Below the pieces are notes generated by a model. It was not told the DNA's origin. It saw only the letters and a program-made list of their open reading frames with translations, and searched no databases. This document shows positions 9,120 through 19,263 of a DNA stretch of 64,000 nucleotides, one piece after another. The DNA comes from Pseudarthrobacter sulfonivorans. GTDB lineage: Bacteria; Actinomycetota; Actinomycetes; Actinomycetales; Micrococcaceae. Both the position numbers and the translations under genes were made by a program. Where the stretch lies: assembly GCF_001484605.1 (NCBI RefSeq), contig NZ_CP013747.1, positions 620,001-684,000 on the forward strand, read 5' to 3'. Positions within the stretch are counted from its first letter, which is position 1, and every line of letters starts with the position of its first letter.

Positions 9120-10259
9120 ATGGAAGCTGTTGATATCAAGAAGGGCCTGGCCGGCGTCGTGGTGGACTACACCGCGGTTTCGAAGGTCAACCCGGACACC
9201 AATTCGCTGCTGTACCGCGGCTATCCCGTCCAGGAGCTCGCCGCCAGATGCAGCTTCGAGGAAGTGGCCTTCCTCTTGTGGAACGGCGAACTGCCCACCC
9301 CTGAAGAACTGTCCGCGTTCTCTGCCCGCGAGCGTGCCGGCCGCGCCCTTGATCCTGTGGTGAAGAAGATCGTCGACACAATTCCCACTACCGCCCACCC
9401 GATGGATGTCTGCCGGACCGCAGCATCCGTCATGGGCGCACGCCACCCTCTGGCCGAGGACTCCTCGCCCGAGGCCAACATGGCCAAGGCCGTGGATCTC
9501 TTCGCCGCCATGCCCGCGGTGGTCGCCTACGACCAGCGACGCCGGCGCGGCCAGGAAGTCGTGGAGCCCCGGGATGACCTGGGCTACTCGGAAAACTTCC
9601 TGTGGATGGCGTTCGGTGAAGACCAGGTCCCGGAGGTCGTGGAGGCCTTCAACGTCTCGATGATCCTGTACGCCGAGCACTCCTTCAACGCCTCCACCTT
9701 CACCGCCCGCGTGATCACGTCCAGCCTATCCGACCTGCACTCGGCAGTAACGGGCGCGATCGGCGCACTCAAAGGCCCGCTTCATGGCGGCGCCAACGAA
9801 GCCGTGATGCACACCTTCGACGAGATCGGCATCCGGCCCGAGGAATCACTGGATGAAGCGGCCGCCCGCGCCAGGGCATGGATGGAGGATGCACTGGCCC
9901 AGAAGAAAAAGGTCATGGGCTTCGGCCACCGCGTCTACAAGCACGGGGACTCCCGCGTCCCCACCATGAAGGCCGCGCTGGACAAGATGATCGCCCACTA
10001 CGGCCGCCCTGAACTGCTGGGGCTGTACAACGGCCTCGAGCAGGCCATGGACGAGGCCAAGGCCATCAAACCGAACCTCGACTACCCGGCCGGCCCCACC
10101 TACCACCTGATGGGCTTCGACACTGCCACGTTCACTCCCCTGTTTGTGGCCAGCCGCATCACCGGGTGGACCGCCCACATCATGGAACAGGCAGCCAGCA
10201 ACTCCCTGATCCGCCCGCTGAGCGAGTACAACGGACCGGACGAACGGCACGTTCCGTAA
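9120..10259 (+). CDS. prpC: 2-methylcitrate synthase / citrate synthase II
   Basis: 379-aa type II-like citrate synthase that condenses propionyl-CoA with oxaloacetate. Catalytic histidines are in LHGGANEAVM and MGFGHRVYKHGDSR, with the catalytic Asp in the C-terminal LMGFDTATFTPLF region. ATG 9120 is preceded by GAAGGAGG. The 74-base gap after prpB is the longest in the operon but holds no obvious terminator. Position behind prpD-prpB indicates methylcitrate synthase, though dual citrate/methylcitrate activity is common in this group. Confidence 0.92.
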   Translation: MEAVDIKKGLAGVVVDYTAVSKVNPDTNSLLYRGYPVQELAARCSFEEVAFLLWNGELPTPEELSAFSARERAGRALDPVVKKIVDTIPTTAHPMDVCRTAASVMGARHPLAEDSSPEANMAKAVDLFAAMPAVVAYDQRRRRGQEVVEPRDDLGYSENFLWMAFGEDQVPEVVEAFNVSMILYAEHSFNASTFTARVITSSLSDLHSAVTGAIGALKGPLHGGANEAVMHTFDEIGIRPEESLDEAAARARAWMEDALAQKKKVMGFGHRVYKHGDSRVPTMKAALDKMIAHYGRPELLGLYNGLEQAMDEAKAIKPNLDYPAGPTYHLMGFDTATFTPLFVASRITGWTAHIMEQAASNSLIRPLSEYNGPDERHVP

Positions 10260-10268
10260 TCCTCCCCA

Positions 10269-10338
10269 CCGGCTCCCAAACCTCGCAAGCTCGGTTCGGG
10301 TCCCTCGCCGGCGTGGGCCCACCCGGCTCCCAAACCTC
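10269..10338. repeat. Short direct repeat downstream of prpC
   Basis: A 16-base sequence beginning CCGGCTCCCAAACC is present at 10269-10284 and again at 10323-10338, with starts 54 bp apart. It lies between the prpC stop and the terminator. No gene or known element is recognised; it may be a fragment of a dispersed intergenic repeat. Confidence 0.5.
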
Positions 10339-10346
10339 TGAACGCA

Positions 10347-10390
10347 CGACGGCGGGCCGGTCACCTTTGAAGGTGGCCGGCCCGCCGTCG
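10347..10390. terminator. Bidirectional terminator between prpC and Nudix gene
   Basis: 19-bp stem (10347-10365 with 10372-10390, one G-T-type mismatch) and 6-base loop TTTGAA. It lies between the convergent prp operon and the leftward Nudix gene. The stem is very GC-rich and no strong T tract follows on either side. Confidence 0.75.
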
Positions 10391-10421
10391 GCCGTTACGC
10401 CAACGCAGAGGTGGGGCGTGA

Positions 10422-10895
10422 TCAGTCCAGCACTTCGCGGACGGTCTCGTTGTCATCGTTCAGGACCACTGTCAGGCGCAGGAATGACCCGGCAAGCGCG
10501 AGCGGCAGCCAGTGCGCTGCGTCCTGCCACATCCGGTCCACCGGCAAGGCGCCGACGTCGAACCATTCCGGCCGGATCTCGGCACTTTCGGCCGGCTGCC
10601 CGGTCCAATTGGCTGCGACAAAGAGCCGCGAACTCATGTTCCACTCCGGGCGGGCAGGAAAATCGAAGGTCACGACGCCGGCGTCGCGCAGATCCTCCTG
10701 CCGGACCACAATCCCGGCTTCCTCGTGGACTTCACGGCAGGCAGCCTCTGCGTCTGTCTCCCCCGGCTCAACATGGCCGCCGAGGCCCACCACCTTGCCG
10801 CGGCCGAAGCCGGTCTTCTTCAGGCCCAGCAGGACCTGCGGCACACCGGCGGACTCACGGGTGAGAAAGCACAGGGTGACAGGGGTAAACGTCAT
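10422..10895 (-). CDS. Nudix hydrolase (MutT/8-oxo-dGTP-type)
   Basis: 157-aa single-domain Nudix hydrolase. The Nudix box starts GHVEPGETDAEAACRE and continues VHEEAGI, matching GX5EX7REUXEEXGU, at about residues 39-61. The preceding LLGLKKTGFGRGKVVGLGG resembles human MTH1-like proteins (KRGFGAGRWNGFGGKV pattern). It probably sanitises oxidised nucleotides, but the substrate cannot be assigned from the box. It lies at the 3' end of the leftward run, 30 bases after xerD, and stops just before the shared terminator. Confidence 0.85.
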   Translation of the reverse strand: MTFTPVTLCFLTRESAGVPQVLLGLKKTGFGRGKVVGLGGHVEPGETDAEAACREVHEEAGIVVRQEDLRDAGVVTFDFPARPEWNMSSRLFVAANWTGQPAESAEIRPEWFDVGALPVDRMWQDAAHWLPLALAGSFLRLTVVLNDDNETVREVLD

Positions 10896-10925
10896 GCCCC
10901 CAACCTTATAGCGTGGCCGCCGGCG

Positions 10926-11909
10926 TCAGCCCAGCGCCCGGGGGTGGGCTGCTGCGTAAATTTCCCTCAGTGTGTCAGCCGTAACCAGGGTGTAGACCTG
11001 CGTTGTGGTAACCGAGGCGTGCCCCAGGAGTTCCTGCACCACGCGGACATCGGCGCCGCCTTCGAGCAGATGCGTCGCGAAGGAGTGCCGCAGTGTGTGC
11101 GGGGAAACATCCTTGGTGACGTTGGCTTTGTCCGCGGCCGCCTTCAGGATGGTCCAGGCGCTTTGCCGGCTGATCCTGCCGCCGCGGGCGTTCAGGAACA
11201 GGGCGGGCGTTCCCTTGCCCTTCGCCGCCAGCAGTGGACGGCCGCGCACCAGGTACGCGTCCACAGCCCGCGCCCCATAGGATCCCAGCGGCACCAGCCG
11301 TTCCTTGGATCCCTTGCCGAACAGGCGAACCACGGCGGGCCCGGCTTCGGCCTCGTGCAGGGCGATGTCGTCAACGTCCAGGCCCACGGCCTCGCTGATC
11401 CTCGCCCCGGTGGAATAGAGAAATTCGAGCAGGGCACGGTCCCTGAGCCCTGTGGCGGTGTCCGTGCCCGCGGCTTCAAGGATCCGGGTGACTTCGTCGA
11501 CGCTGATGGCCTTGGGCAGCCGTTTTCCCGGCATGGGCGGGTGGACGTCGCTGGCGGGGTCCGTCGTTGTGATCCCCTCCAGAGCCCAGAACTTGTGGAG
11601 CCCCCGGACGGCCACCACAGTCCTGGCAGCAGACCGGACGCCCAGGGCCGTGCCGCCGTCGGATCCGTCGTTGAGGGCCATCAGGAACCCCGTCACGTGG
11701 TGGCGGGTGATCTGGCCCGGGCCCTGGCAGCCCTCCGACGTCACGTAACGGGAGTAGCGCGCCAGGTCACGGCGGTAGGCGGAGAGTGTGTTGGCTGCCA
11801 GGCCGCGTTCCACGCCCATATGTTGCAGATACTCGGTGATGGCACGGTCGATGGCCGTCTGTGGCCGGACGGGCGGCGTCGGGGCTTCGGCCTCAGTGCT
11901 CGCCGTCAT
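10926..11909 (-). CDS. xerD: Tyrosine recombinase XerD
   Basis: 327-aa site-specific recombinase that resolves chromosome dimers at dif with XerC. An N-terminal SAM-like core-binding domain is at about 18-110. The catalytic domain shows Arg in [11 protein letters not shown], Lys in [28 protein letters not shown] (His-x-x-Arg), [12 protein letters not shown] (second His) and the nucleophile Tyr. ATG 11909 is preferred over the adjacent TTG at 11912; it shares one base with the upstream Nudix stop (TGATG). Placement downstream of pyrG and an ADP-ribose-type Nudix gene is a common actinobacterial arrangement for xerD. Confidence 0.92.
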   Translation of the reverse strand: MTASTEAEAPTPPVRPQTAIDRAITEYLQHMGVERGLAANTLSAYRRDLARYSRYVTSEGCQGPGQITRHHVTGFLMALNDGSDGGTALGVRSAARTVVAVRGLHKFWALEGITTTDPASDVHPPMPGKRLPKAISVDEVTRILEAAGTDTATGLRDRALLEFLYSTGARISEAVGLDVDDIALHEAEAGPAVVRLFGKGSKERLVPLGSYGARAVDAYLVRGRPLLAAKGKGTPALFLNARGGRISRQSAWTILKAAADKANVTKDVSPHTLRHSFATHLLEGGADVRVVQELLGHASVTTTQVYTLVTADTLREIYAAAHPRALG

Positions 11910-12571
11910 CAACGCTGGCTGGGGTGCGCAGGCCAGGGTGCATCCGCGGGGCGCAGTCCCGCAAAGCCGTCAGCTTTCGCCGCGGCGGCGGCCAGGATGC
12001 CGACGACGGCGGACGGGTTGTGCAGCCTGCCTTCCAGGACCGCGGCCACGGCGTCGTCCAAAGCGATCCAGTGGAACTCAATCTCGGCCTCCTCATCGGT
12101 CCGCTCATGGCGTTCTTGGTGAGGCACGTCGGTGAGGTCCCGGGCGAGGTAGATGCGGATGGCCTCGCTGGAGGAGCCCGGCGAGTTGAAGAAGTCCACC
12201 AGGACGTTCCATTCGCCGGCCGCGAGGTCCGCCTCCTCGGCGAGTTCGCGGGCAGCCCCCGCCACAAAATCCTCGCCTTCCACATCCAGCAGGCCCGCTG
12301 GAATTTCCCAAAGGTCCATGCCCACGGGGTGCCGGTACTGCCTGATCAGCAGAACCTCGCCGGCATCGTTCATGGGCAGGACGGCCACGGCGCCAGGGTG
12401 GTCAATGTAGTCCCGGGTCAGGGACTCCCCCGTTTCGCTCAGCTGGAAGCTGTCGCTGACCACATCCCAGATCCGGCCTTCGTAGACCTTCTCCGTAGAC
12501 AGAAGACGGCGCGGGCTCGGTGCATCCGAAACCTGCCGTGCAGCTTGGGGGGTTTCAGGTGTGCCGGGCAT
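11909..12571 (-). CDS. Nudix hydrolase, ADP-ribose pyrophosphatase type
   Basis: 220-aa Nudix protein. The box region is [20 protein letters not shown] followed by AEEADL, with the longer G-to-E spacing found in actinobacterial ADP-ribose pyrophosphatases. Upstream [21 protein letters not shown] is the typical ADPRase lead-in. Expected reaction: ADP-ribose to AMP and ribose 5-phosphate. It sits 25 bases after pyrG and its stop overlaps the xerD start, so all three are probably in one transcript. Confidence 0.88.
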   Translation of the reverse strand: MPGTPETPQAARQVSDAPSPRRLLSTEKVYEGRIWDVVSDSFQLSETGESLTRDYIDHPGAVAVLPMNDAGEVLLIRQYRHPVGMDLWEIPAGLLDVEGEDFVAGAARELAEEADLAAGEWNVLVDFFNSPGSSSEAIRIYLARDLTDVPHQERHERTDEEAEIEFHWIALDDAVAAVLEGRLHNPSAVVGILAAAAAKADGFAGLRPADAPWPAHPSQR

Positions 12572-12596
12572 CGCGCCGTCCTCTACTTATTCGGTT

Positions 12597-14342
12597 CTAT
12601 TTTGCGGCAACCGTACGCAACGGCTTGGCTGCCGGCGCGTCCTGTGCTTTCTGGTGGTCCAGTGCGGCCTTGACGAGCCCGGCGAAGAGCGGGTGCGGCC
12701 GCGTGGGCCGTGAGCTCAGTTCGGGGTGCGCCTGGGTTGCCACGTAGAACGGGTGGACCTCGCGGGGCAGCTCTACGAATTCCACGAGCTTGCCGTCCGG
12801 TGACGTTCCGGAGAACACGAGGCCCTCGGCAGCGATCTGGTCGCGGTACTTGTTGTTGACCTCGTAGCGGTGCCGGTGGCGTTCGCTGACAGTGGTCTTG
12901 CCGTAGGTCTCTGCAATGACCGAGCCGTCGTCGAGCTTTGCCTCGTACAGGCCCAGGCGCATGGTGCCGCCAAGATCACCCTTGCCGTCCACGATGTCCA
13001 GCTGCTCTTCCATGGTGGCAATCACCGGGTATTTGGAATCCGGTTCGAACTCGGACGAGGAAGCTCCTTCGAGGCCCACCACGTTGCGCGCATATTCGAT
13101 CACCATGCACTGCAGGCCCAGGCACAGGCCCAGGACCGGCAGCTTGGTTTCGCGGGCGTACTTCAGGGCGCCCAGCTTGCCTTCGAGGCCGCGGATGCCG
13201 AATCCGCCGGGAACGCAGATGGCGTCCACGCCGTCCAGGGACGCCACGGCGCCTTCATGGGTTTCGCACTCATCCGACGGTACCCAGCGGATCTTGACCT
13301 TGGTGTCGTTGGCGAAGCCGCCGGCACGCAGGGCCTCGGTCACGGACAGGTAGGCGTCCGGCAGGTCGATGTACTTGCCCACCAGCGCGATTTCCACGTG
13401 GTGCTTGGGGTTGTGCACTGCTTCGAGCAGCTTGTCCCAGCTGGTCCAGTCAACGTCCTTGAACGGCAGGTCCAGGGCGCGGACGATGTAGGAATCCAGT
13501 CCCTGCGTGTGCAGGGTCTTGGGGATGTCGTAGATACTGGGGGCATCCGGGCATCCGATGACGGCTTCGATATCGACGTCGCACATGCGGCCGATCTTGG
13601 CGCGCATCGGCTCTGGGACTTCGCGGTCCGAGCGGACCACGATGGCCTCGGGCTGGATGCCGATGGAGCGCAGGGCCGCCACGGAGTGCTGCGTCGGTTT
13701 GGTCTTCAGTTCCTGCGAGGGTCCGATGTAGGGCACCAGCGAGACGTGGACGAAGAAGACGTTGCCGCGGCCGATGTCCTGGCGGACCTGGCGGGCCGAC
13801 TCGAGGAAGGGCTGCGACTCGATGTCGCCCACGGTGCCGCCAATTTCGGTGATGATGACGTCCGGCGCGTTCTTGCCTTCGGCCGGAAGCCGCATGCGGC
13901 GCTTGATCTCATCGGTGATGTGCGGGATGACCTGGACGGTGTCACCGAGGTATTCGCCGCGGCGTTCCTTGGCGATCACGGTGGAGTAGACCTGGCCGGT
14001 GGTCACGTTGGCTGAGCCCTCGAGGTTTTCGTCGAGGAACCGCTCGTAGTGTCCGATGTCCAGGTCCGTCTCGGCGCCGTCGTCGGTGACGAAGACCTCG
14101 CCGTGCTGGAAGGGGTTCATCGTGCCCGGATCCACGTTCAGATAGGGATCGAGCTTCTGCATAGTTACAGACAGGCCGCGTGCCCGCAGGAGGTGACCGA
14201 GGCTCGAAGCCGTCAGCCCCTTACCGAGCGAGGACGCCACACCACCGGTTACGAAGATGTGTTTGGTCGTCTTGGACGAGCCCGGGAACCGGGAATTTAC
14301 ACGGGAATTTGATCGCTGCACCACGGAATTCGAGCCTATCAT
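12597..14342 (-). CDS. pyrG: CTP synthase
   Basis: 581-aa glutamine-dependent CTP synthase (UTP + ATP + Gln to CTP). The N-terminal synthetase domain opens with [16 protein letters not shown] (P-loop-like), then [20 protein letters not shown] and [12 protein letters not shown]. The C-terminal glutamine amidotransferase has the nucleophile Cys in [10 protein letters not shown] and the His-x-Glu in THPE-like AHPELSSRP. The frame is open far upstream, but ATG 14342 with GAAAGG 8 bases before it and a normal N-terminal length marks the start. The 29-residue N-terminal extension before the P-loop is Ser/Arg-rich, as in other Micrococcaceae. Confidence 0.95.
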   Translation of the reverse strand: MIGSNSVVQRSNSRVNSRFPGSSKTTKHIFVTGGVASSLGKGLTASSLGHLLRARGLSVTMQKLDPYLNVDPGTMNPFQHGEVFVTDDGAETDLDIGHYERFLDENLEGSANVTTGQVYSTVIAKERRGEYLGDTVQVIPHITDEIKRRMRLPAEGKNAPDVIITEIGGTVGDIESQPFLESARQVRQDIGRGNVFFVHVSLVPYIGPSQELKTKPTQHSVAALRSIGIQPEAIVVRSDREVPEPMRAKIGRMCDVDIEAVIGCPDAPSIYDIPKTLHTQGLDSYIVRALDLPFKDVDWTSWDKLLEAVHNPKHHVEIALVGKYIDLPDAYLSVTEALRAGGFANDTKVKIRWVPSDECETHEGAVASLDGVDAICVPGGFGIRGLEGKLGALKYARETKLPVLGLCLGLQCMVIEYARNVVGLEGASSSEFEPDSKYPVIATMEEQLDIVDGKGDLGGTMRLGLYEAKLDDGSVIAETYGKTTVSERHRHRYEVNNKYRDQIAAEGLVFSGTSPDGKLVEFVELPREVHPFYVATQAHPELSSRPTRPHPLFAGLVKAALDHQKAQDAPAAKPLRTVAAK

Positions 14343-14430
14343 CAATTGAGCCTTTCCCCGATCAGGAACTGTCTCCCCAAATGATCCAGTGTGCATGGCA
14401 AGGCGCCCTGCGATCAAGGGGTGTTCGCCC

Positions 14431-16170
14431 TCAGGCCCGCTGCGGCAGCAGTTTTGCGTCGTCCAGCAGCTCCTGGGCGTGTGCCTGGGCCGATTCCGAG
14501 TCCTCCTGGCCCGCCAGCATCCGGGCGAGTTCCCGCACACGCCCCGGGCCATCGAGGAGGCGAACATCACTGGACGTGAACCCGGTGGCGGTGCCGCCGT
14601 CGGCCCCCCTGACGGATGTCTTGGTGACGGTGATGTGCTGGTCCGCGAAGGCTGCCACCTGCGGCAGGTGCGTGACCACCAGGACCTGCACATGCTGTGC
14701 CAGCATGGCCAGCCGGCGGCCAATTTCGACGGCGGCCCGCCCGCCGACCCCGGCGTCCACCTCATCGAACACAAACGTGGGCACCGGATCCACCGCAGCC
14801 AGCACCACCTCGATGGCCAGCATCACGCGGGAGAGTTCGCCGCCGGAGGCGCCCTTGCCCAGCGGACGGGCCGGGGCTCCGGAGTGCGGCTGGAGCAGGA
14901 ACGTGATCTCGTCCGCTCCATGCGGTGTCAACTGGGCGGCCGCCTCACGGGTGATCACCAGCGTGGCGTCCGCCATGGCGAGTGCCTTCAGCTCCGCGCT
15001 CACCCGGCCGGACAGGTCCTTGGCAGCCTTGGCGCGGATTTTGCTGACGGCGGCTGCCTGCGTCTGCAGTTCCGCTTCGGTCCGGACCACGTCCGCGTCC
15101 AGGGCTTCGATCCTGGTGGAGTCGTCCTGCAGCTCGTCGAAGCGGACCCGGGCGTTTTCCGCCCACACTAGGACTTCGTCAATGCTGGGGGCGTACTTGC
15201 GGACCAAGGTGGCCAGGGCGGCCCGCCGGTCCTCGATCTCGGCGAGCCGTTCCGGGCCCTCCGAGTCCAGGCCGGCCTGGTAGCTGGCCAGCTCCGTGGC
15301 GATGTCGTTAAGCAGGAAGCCCACTTCGGCCAGGCGTGCTGCGGCGGACCCGAGCTCGGCGTCATGCTCGGCCACGTGCTCCAAAGTTCTTTTCGCAACG
15401 TCCACGAGGGTGGTGGCGTCGCCCGCGTCACCGTAGTCTTCCGCGATGAGCGCCTGGTGCGCCGTGTTGGCTGCAATCCTGAGCTCTTCGACGTTGGCCA
15501 GTTTCACAGCCTCGGCCTTGAGGGACTCATCCTCCCCCGGCTGCGGATCCACGGTGCTGATTTCGGCAAGGGCGACTTCCAGCGACTCGGCCTCGCGGAG
15601 CCTGTCCCGGGCGGCGCTGCGAAGGGTTTCCAGCTCCGCCTGGCTGGCCTTCCAATGGCTGTAGAGCGCCTGGTAGGAGGCCATCGGGCCCGCCAGCGCA
15701 TCACCGGCAAATTTGTCGAGGGCGCCGCGCTGGGCGGCCGCCCCCTTCAGCCTGATCTGGTCCGACTGCCCGTGGACCACCACGAGGGTTTCACCGATCT
15801 CCGCCAGAACGCCCACCGGGGCGGCCCGCCCGCCCAGGAAGGCCCGGCTGCGACCGTCCGCACCGAGGCGACGCGCAAGAATAAGCTCAGCGCCGCCGTC
15901 GAACTCCTCCACGTCGGCACCCGCTTCAACTGCCCGGGCAATCGCCGGATGCCCGGCGTCGAGCTTGAGGACGGCCTCCGCCGTGGCGCTCTTCGCGCCG
16001 CTCCGGACCGCGCCGGCGTCGGACCTCGCCCCCAGCAGGAGGCCGACGGCGGTGACCACCATCGTTTTGCCGGCTCCGGTTTCGCCGGTAACGACGCTCA
16101 GCCCAGGGCCCAGCGGCAGCGTGGCGTCGGCGATGACGCCCAGATCGCGGATTCTCAGTTCTTCAAGCAT
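14431..16170 (-). CDS. recN: DNA repair protein RecN
   Basis: 579-aa SMC-like ATPase for double-strand break repair. It starts [13 protein letters not shown], with Walker A GETGAGKT at about residue 30. A long Ala/Glu-rich coiled-coil centre (about 160-370) follows, with an ABC signature near [13 protein letters not shown] and Walker [14 protein letters not shown] near the C-terminal end. ATG 16170 lies 3 bases after the nadK stop, so the two are translationally linked. The tlyA-nadK-recN order is widely conserved in Gram-positive bacteria. No LexA-like box was seen just upstream. Confidence 0.94.
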   Translation of the reverse strand: MLEELRIRDLGVIADATLPLGPGLSVVTGETGAGKTMVVTAVGLLLGARSDAGAVRSGAKSATAEAVLKLDAGHPAIARAVEAGADVEEFDGGAELILARRLGADGRSRAFLGGRAAPVGVLAEIGETLVVVHGQSDQIRLKGAAAQRGALDKFAGDALAGPMASYQALYSHWKASQAELETLRSAARDRLREAESLEVALAEISTVDPQPGEDESLKAEAVKLANVEELRIAANTAHQALIAEDYGDAGDATTLVDVAKRTLEHVAEHDAELGSAAARLAEVGFLLNDIATELASYQAGLDSEGPERLAEIEDRRAALATLVRKYAPSIDEVLVWAENARVRFDELQDDSTRIEALDADVVRTEAELQTQAAAVSKIRAKAAKDLSGRVSAELKALAMADATLVITREAAAQLTPHGADEITFLLQPHSGAPARPLGKGASGGELSRVMLAIEVVLAAVDPVPTFVFDEVDAGVGGRAAVEIGRRLAMLAQHVQVLVVTHLPQVAAFADQHITVTKTSVRGADGGTATGFTSSDVRLLDGPGRVRELARMLAGQEDSESAQAHAQELLDDAKLLPQRA

Positions 16171-16173
16171 GGT

Positions 16174-17199
16174 TCACTTTGCGGTCGCGGGATCGGTATC
16201 GTCCTCCGGCTGGTCGCCGGAGGCAAGCTGGAGCGGCGGCCTGGGCCGCGGCGTCCGGACGATCGGGATGGGTCCGGTGTGGATGGTCTCCGACTGCGGT
16301 ACAGGTCCGCGCCAGCCGTGGATGGGGAGTTCAAATTTGCGGACCAAACGCGCTGAAAAGGGCGTCTGGTGCGTCCTGGCCAGCCTGACCGGGGTGGCGG
16401 ACTTGGTCACTTCAACCCGGGCGCCGGGCGGCAGGTCCACGGAGCGCCGGCCATCGCACCAGAGCACGCCCTGGGCACCGGTGCGCGTGAGGACTTCCAC
16501 GGCCAGCCGGGACCGGGGCGATACCACCAGCGGTTTGGCAAAGAGCGCGTGGGCGCTGATGGGAACTATCACCAGGGCCTCGACCTCGGGCCAGACCACG
16601 GGTCCGCCGGCGGAGAACGCGTACGCGGTGGAGCCCGTGGGGGTGGCCACCACCACACCGTCGCAGCCGAAGGACGTCAGCGGGCGCTCGTCCACTTCGG
16701 TCACCACCTCGATCATGCGTTCGCGGTTGCCTTTTTCGATCGCGGCCTCATTCAGGGCCCAGGTGTGCCAGATCTTCTGGCCGCGGACCCAGACCTGGAC
16801 GTCGATAGTCATGCGCTCTTCAACCGTGTAGTCGCGGCGGGCAATCCATTCCACCGTCTGGGCCAGGTCCGCCCGCTCGCTCTCGGCCAGGAAGCCGACG
16901 TGGCCAAGGTTGACGCCCAGCAAGGGTACGTCCACCTCGCGCACCAGCTCCGCGGCGCGCAGGATGGTGCCGTCACCGCCCAGGACCATCACCAGCTCGA
17001 CGTCCGGCAGCTGTACGTGGTCGTGCAGGATCTCCACCGGTTGGCTGAGCTGCCCGAAGAATCGTTCCATGTCGCGCAGCTCAGACTCCTGCATGACGGG
17101 AACAATGCCGGAGTCATGCAGTTGGGCGCAGGCTTCCCAGGCGGCCTTCAGTGACTCCTCGCGGCCAGTGTGGGCAAGGACAAGTACTCGCCTGCTCAT
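16174..17199 (-). CDS. nadK: NAD kinase
   Basis: 341-aa ATP/polyphosphate-type NAD kinase that makes NADP. The GGDG motif appears in MVLGGDGTILRAAE and the second family motif in NLGHVGFLAES; the conserved glycine-rich patch is ATPTGSTAYAFSAGGP. ATG 17199 (MSRRVLVLAHTG) is chosen over an in-frame upstream TTG that would overlap tlyA. The C-terminal about 35 residues are Pro/Arg/Thr-rich and probably disordered. It lies 13 bases after tlyA and 3 before recN. Confidence 0.94.
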   Translation of the reverse strand: MSRRVLVLAHTGREESLKAAWEACAQLHDSGIVPVMQESELRDMERFFGQLSQPVEILHDHVQLPDVELVMVLGGDGTILRAAELVREVDVPLLGVNLGHVGFLAESERADLAQTVEWIARRDYTVEERMTIDVQVWVRGQKIWHTWALNEAAIEKGNRERMIEVVTEVDERPLTSFGCDGVVVATPTGSTAYAFSAGGPVVWPEVEALVIVPISAHALFAKPLVVSPRSRLAVEVLTRTGAQGVLWCDGRRSVDLPPGARVEVTKSATPVRLARTHQTPFSARLVRKFELPIHGWRGPVPQSETIHTGPIPIVRTPRPRPPLQLASGDQPEDDTDPATAK

Positions 17200-17212
17200 C
17201 GGGTTCCGCTTT

Positions 17213-18025
17213 CTAGTGGTTCGGCCAGATTCGGCCAAGCAATCCGTCAATGGCTGCGAGGCGCTCTTCGATCTTAGGCAGGTCTTGGGTCATCCTGCGC
17301 TTTATCCACAGGAAGTATTCGACGTTTCCGTCCTGGCCCGGCAGCGGGCTGGCCGCCAAGCCGCATAAGTCCAGTCCGGCGTCGAGCGCTGCATTGGCAA
17401 CTTTTTCCACTGCCATCCGGCGTTCGCGCTCGGAGGTGACCACGCCGGTGCGGCCCAGCCGGTCCTTGCCGATCTCGAACTGGGGCTTCACCATCAGCAC
17501 CAGGTCGCCGCCCGGCTGCGTGCACAGCGCCAGGGGCAGGACCACCAGGGTCAGCGAGATGAAGGAGAGGTCGGCCACCGTGAGTTCGACCTGGCCGCCG
17601 ATGTCCTCCGGCGCCATGTACCGCACGTTCATGCCTTCATGCACGGCTACGCGGTCATCGGCGCGGAGCTGAGGGACCAGCTGGTCATGGCCGACGTCGA
17701 CCGCCACCACGTGTGCCGCACCGCGCCGCAGGAGCACCTCGGTGAAGCCGCCGGTGGAGGCGCCGGCGTCCAGGCACCTCTTGCCGGCAACAGTGACCTC
17801 CGGGAATGCGTCCAAAGCCCCGGCGAGCTTGTGCCCGGCCCGGCTGACGTAGCTGTCCTCTTCCGTGTGCTCGACCGACAGGTCCTTGCCGTCGTCGACC
17901 TGGAGGGACGCCTTGGACAGGACCTGCCCGGCCGAGCTCACCTTGCCCTCGGCAATCAACGAAGCAGCGTGGGTCCGGGACCTGGCCAGGCCGCGGGCGA
18001 CGAGCGCCTGGTCAAGTCGTGCCAT
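17213..18025 (-). CDS. tlyA: TlyA family rRNA 2'-O-methyltransferase
   Basis: 270-aa protein with an N-terminal S4 RNA-binding domain (about 1-62) and a FtsJ-like SAM methyltransferase domain with motif I LDAGASTGGFTEVLL. In mycobacteria TlyA 2'-O-methylates cytidines of 16S and 23S rRNA, and its loss gives capreomycin resistance; the same role is expected here. ATG 18025 is preferred over TTG 18031 because GGAGAAG sits at the right distance only from the ATG. First of the tlyA-nadK-recN set. Confidence 0.92.
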   Translation of the reverse strand: MARLDQALVARGLARSRTHAASLIAEGKVSSAGQVLSKASLQVDDGKDLSVEHTEEDSYVSRAGHKLAGALDAFPEVTVAGKRCLDAGASTGGFTEVLLRRGAAHVVAVDVGHDQLVPQLRADDRVAVHEGMNVRYMAPEDIGGQVELTVADLSFISLTLVVLPLALCTQPGGDLVLMVKPQFEIGKDRLGRTGVVTSERERRMAVEKVANAALDAGLDLCGLAASPLPGQDGNVEYFLWIKRRMTQDLPKIEERLAAIDGLLGRIWPNH

Positions 18026-18027
18026 GC

Positions 18028-18258
18028 TCAAGCTTCTCCTTCGCCGTTTGGGGCCTCTTCGTTCAACGCGTGCAGCAGGGCATCGTGGAGGTCGCTGTAA
18101 ACAGCCTCATGCTCAGACACGGGCAACCGTTCGACGCCGTCCAGCGCGGCCGTTATCGCCGCAATGGATGGATCGGTGGTTGCCGGCGCCGCTGTGTCCG
18201 GCCACTCCGGCGTTGGCTGGGCTGCTTCCGGATGGTGCGCTTCGTTCAGCTCAGTCAT
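18028..18258 (-). CDS. Small acidic hypothetical protein
   Basis: 76-aa acidic protein (about 17 Glu/Asp). The N-terminal third is Pro/Ala-rich and probably disordered. The rest is a predicted amphipathic helix pair (SIAAITAALDGVERLP, YSDLHDALLHALNEE). It sits between the HAD gene (9 bases upstream) and tlyA (2 bases downstream), so it is clearly part of the operon. I recognise no family by name. Small proteins of this type at this locus occur in related actinobacteria, but their function is unknown. Confidence 0.75.
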   Translation of the reverse strand: MTELNEAHHPEAAQPTPEWPDTAAPATTDPSIAAITAALDGVERLPVSEHEAVYSDLHDALLHALNEEAPNGEGEA

Positions 18259-18267
18259 TGGACCAGT

Positions 18268-19257
18268 CTAATGATTGCGCCACTCGAGTTTGGGTTCGGT
18301 GGGAAGGGCGGCGTCGGGGACCGCAGTCCACCAGGCGGCGCAGGCGGCCCGCCACGAATCCAGGTCACCTTCGCTGCCGCTGACGTGTATGGTGTCACCG
18401 CTGACCCGCGCAGTGGAGGCCCCGCAGCGGTGCGTTCCGTCAGTGTGGTCCAGCGCCGGGTAGGGGCGGTGGAGGTCGCTGAGGGAATTGATGATGTAGT
18501 CCGGGCGTTCCGCAGTGCGTGCGGCCAGGATGGTAGCTGTGGTGTCGACGCCGGTCAGCACTGCCACCGTGGCAAACCCGGCGTTGTTGCCGCCGAGGAT
18601 GTCGGTGTCCAGACGGTCGCCCACCACCAGCGGGCGGTCAGCCGCGAGCCGTTTGGCGGCGGCGTGGAAGAGCGGGGCCTCCGGCTTGCCGGCAACCCGC
18701 GGCGTCTGTCCGGTGGCGGCGGCTACAGCAGCCACGAGGGTGCCGTTGCCCGGGGCTATGCCGCGTGCCTGCGGAATGGACATATCGGTGTTGGTTGCGA
18801 TCCACAGTGCTCCGGCCGACACGACGTACGCCGCCTCGGCAAGATCTTTCCAGCCGATCCCGGGATTGAATCCCTGGACCACGGCTACCGGATCCTCGTC
18901 CTGGCTGTGGACAGGCGTAAGTCCCACCAGTTCGATTTCCTGCGCCAGTGCGGGGCTGCCGGTGATCAGCACCCGCGCTCCGGGGGCGACGAGTGACGCA
19001 AGGAGTTCGGCCGCGGCCTGCGAGGAACTGACCACCTGCTCGTCGTCTGCCGGTGCACCCAGTTCACGGAGATGCGCCGCTACCTGCGCCGGGGTGCGGG
19101 AGGCATTGTTGGTGACATACCCCAGGCCAATGCCCAAACCCTCCAGTTGCTGCAGCGAGTCCACGGCGCCGGGGATCGCGTGCTGCCCGGCGTAGACCAC
19201 GCCGTCCAGGTCCGCCAAAAGGGCGTCGAACAGGGAAATCAGTGGAACTTCAGTCAT
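18268..19257 (-). CDS. HAD-IIA family phosphatase (NagD-like)
   Basis: 329-aa haloacid dehalogenase-type phosphatase. Motif I DALLADLDGVVYAG holds the nucleophile and acid/base Asp (DLDG). Motif II is YVTNNASRTPAQVA, motif III Lys is in VAGKPEAPLF, and motif IV is VGDRLDTDILGGNNAG. The cap insertion is of the C2/IIA type. Related enzymes include NagD, p-nitrophenylphosphatase and 2-phosphoglycolate phosphatase. ATG 19257 lies 6 bases after the stop of the disordered/TPR gene. The substrate is unassigned. Confidence 0.88.
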   Translation of the reverse strand: MTEVPLISLFDALLADLDGVVYAGQHAIPGAVDSLQQLEGLGIGLGYVTNNASRTPAQVAAHLRELGAPADDEQVVSSSQAAAELLASLVAPGARVLITGSPALAQEIELVGLTPVHSQDEDPVAVVQGFNPGIGWKDLAEAAYVVSAGALWIATNTDMSIPQARGIAPGNGTLVAAVAAATGQTPRVAGKPEAPLFHAAAKRLAADRPLVVGDRLDTDILGGNNAGFATVAVLTGVDTTATILAARTAERPDYIINSLSDLHRPYPALDHTDGTHRCGASTARVSGDTIHVSGSEGDLDSWRAACAAWWTAVPDAALPTEPKLEWRNH

Positions 19258-19263
19258 AGCGGG

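Noticed and set aside
14343..14774. N-terminal extension of pyrG by 144 codons
   Set aside because: The extension overlaps the recN 3' end in another frame and is Arg/Pro/Ser-rich. ATG 14342 with a ribosome-binding site gives the normal CTP synthase length.
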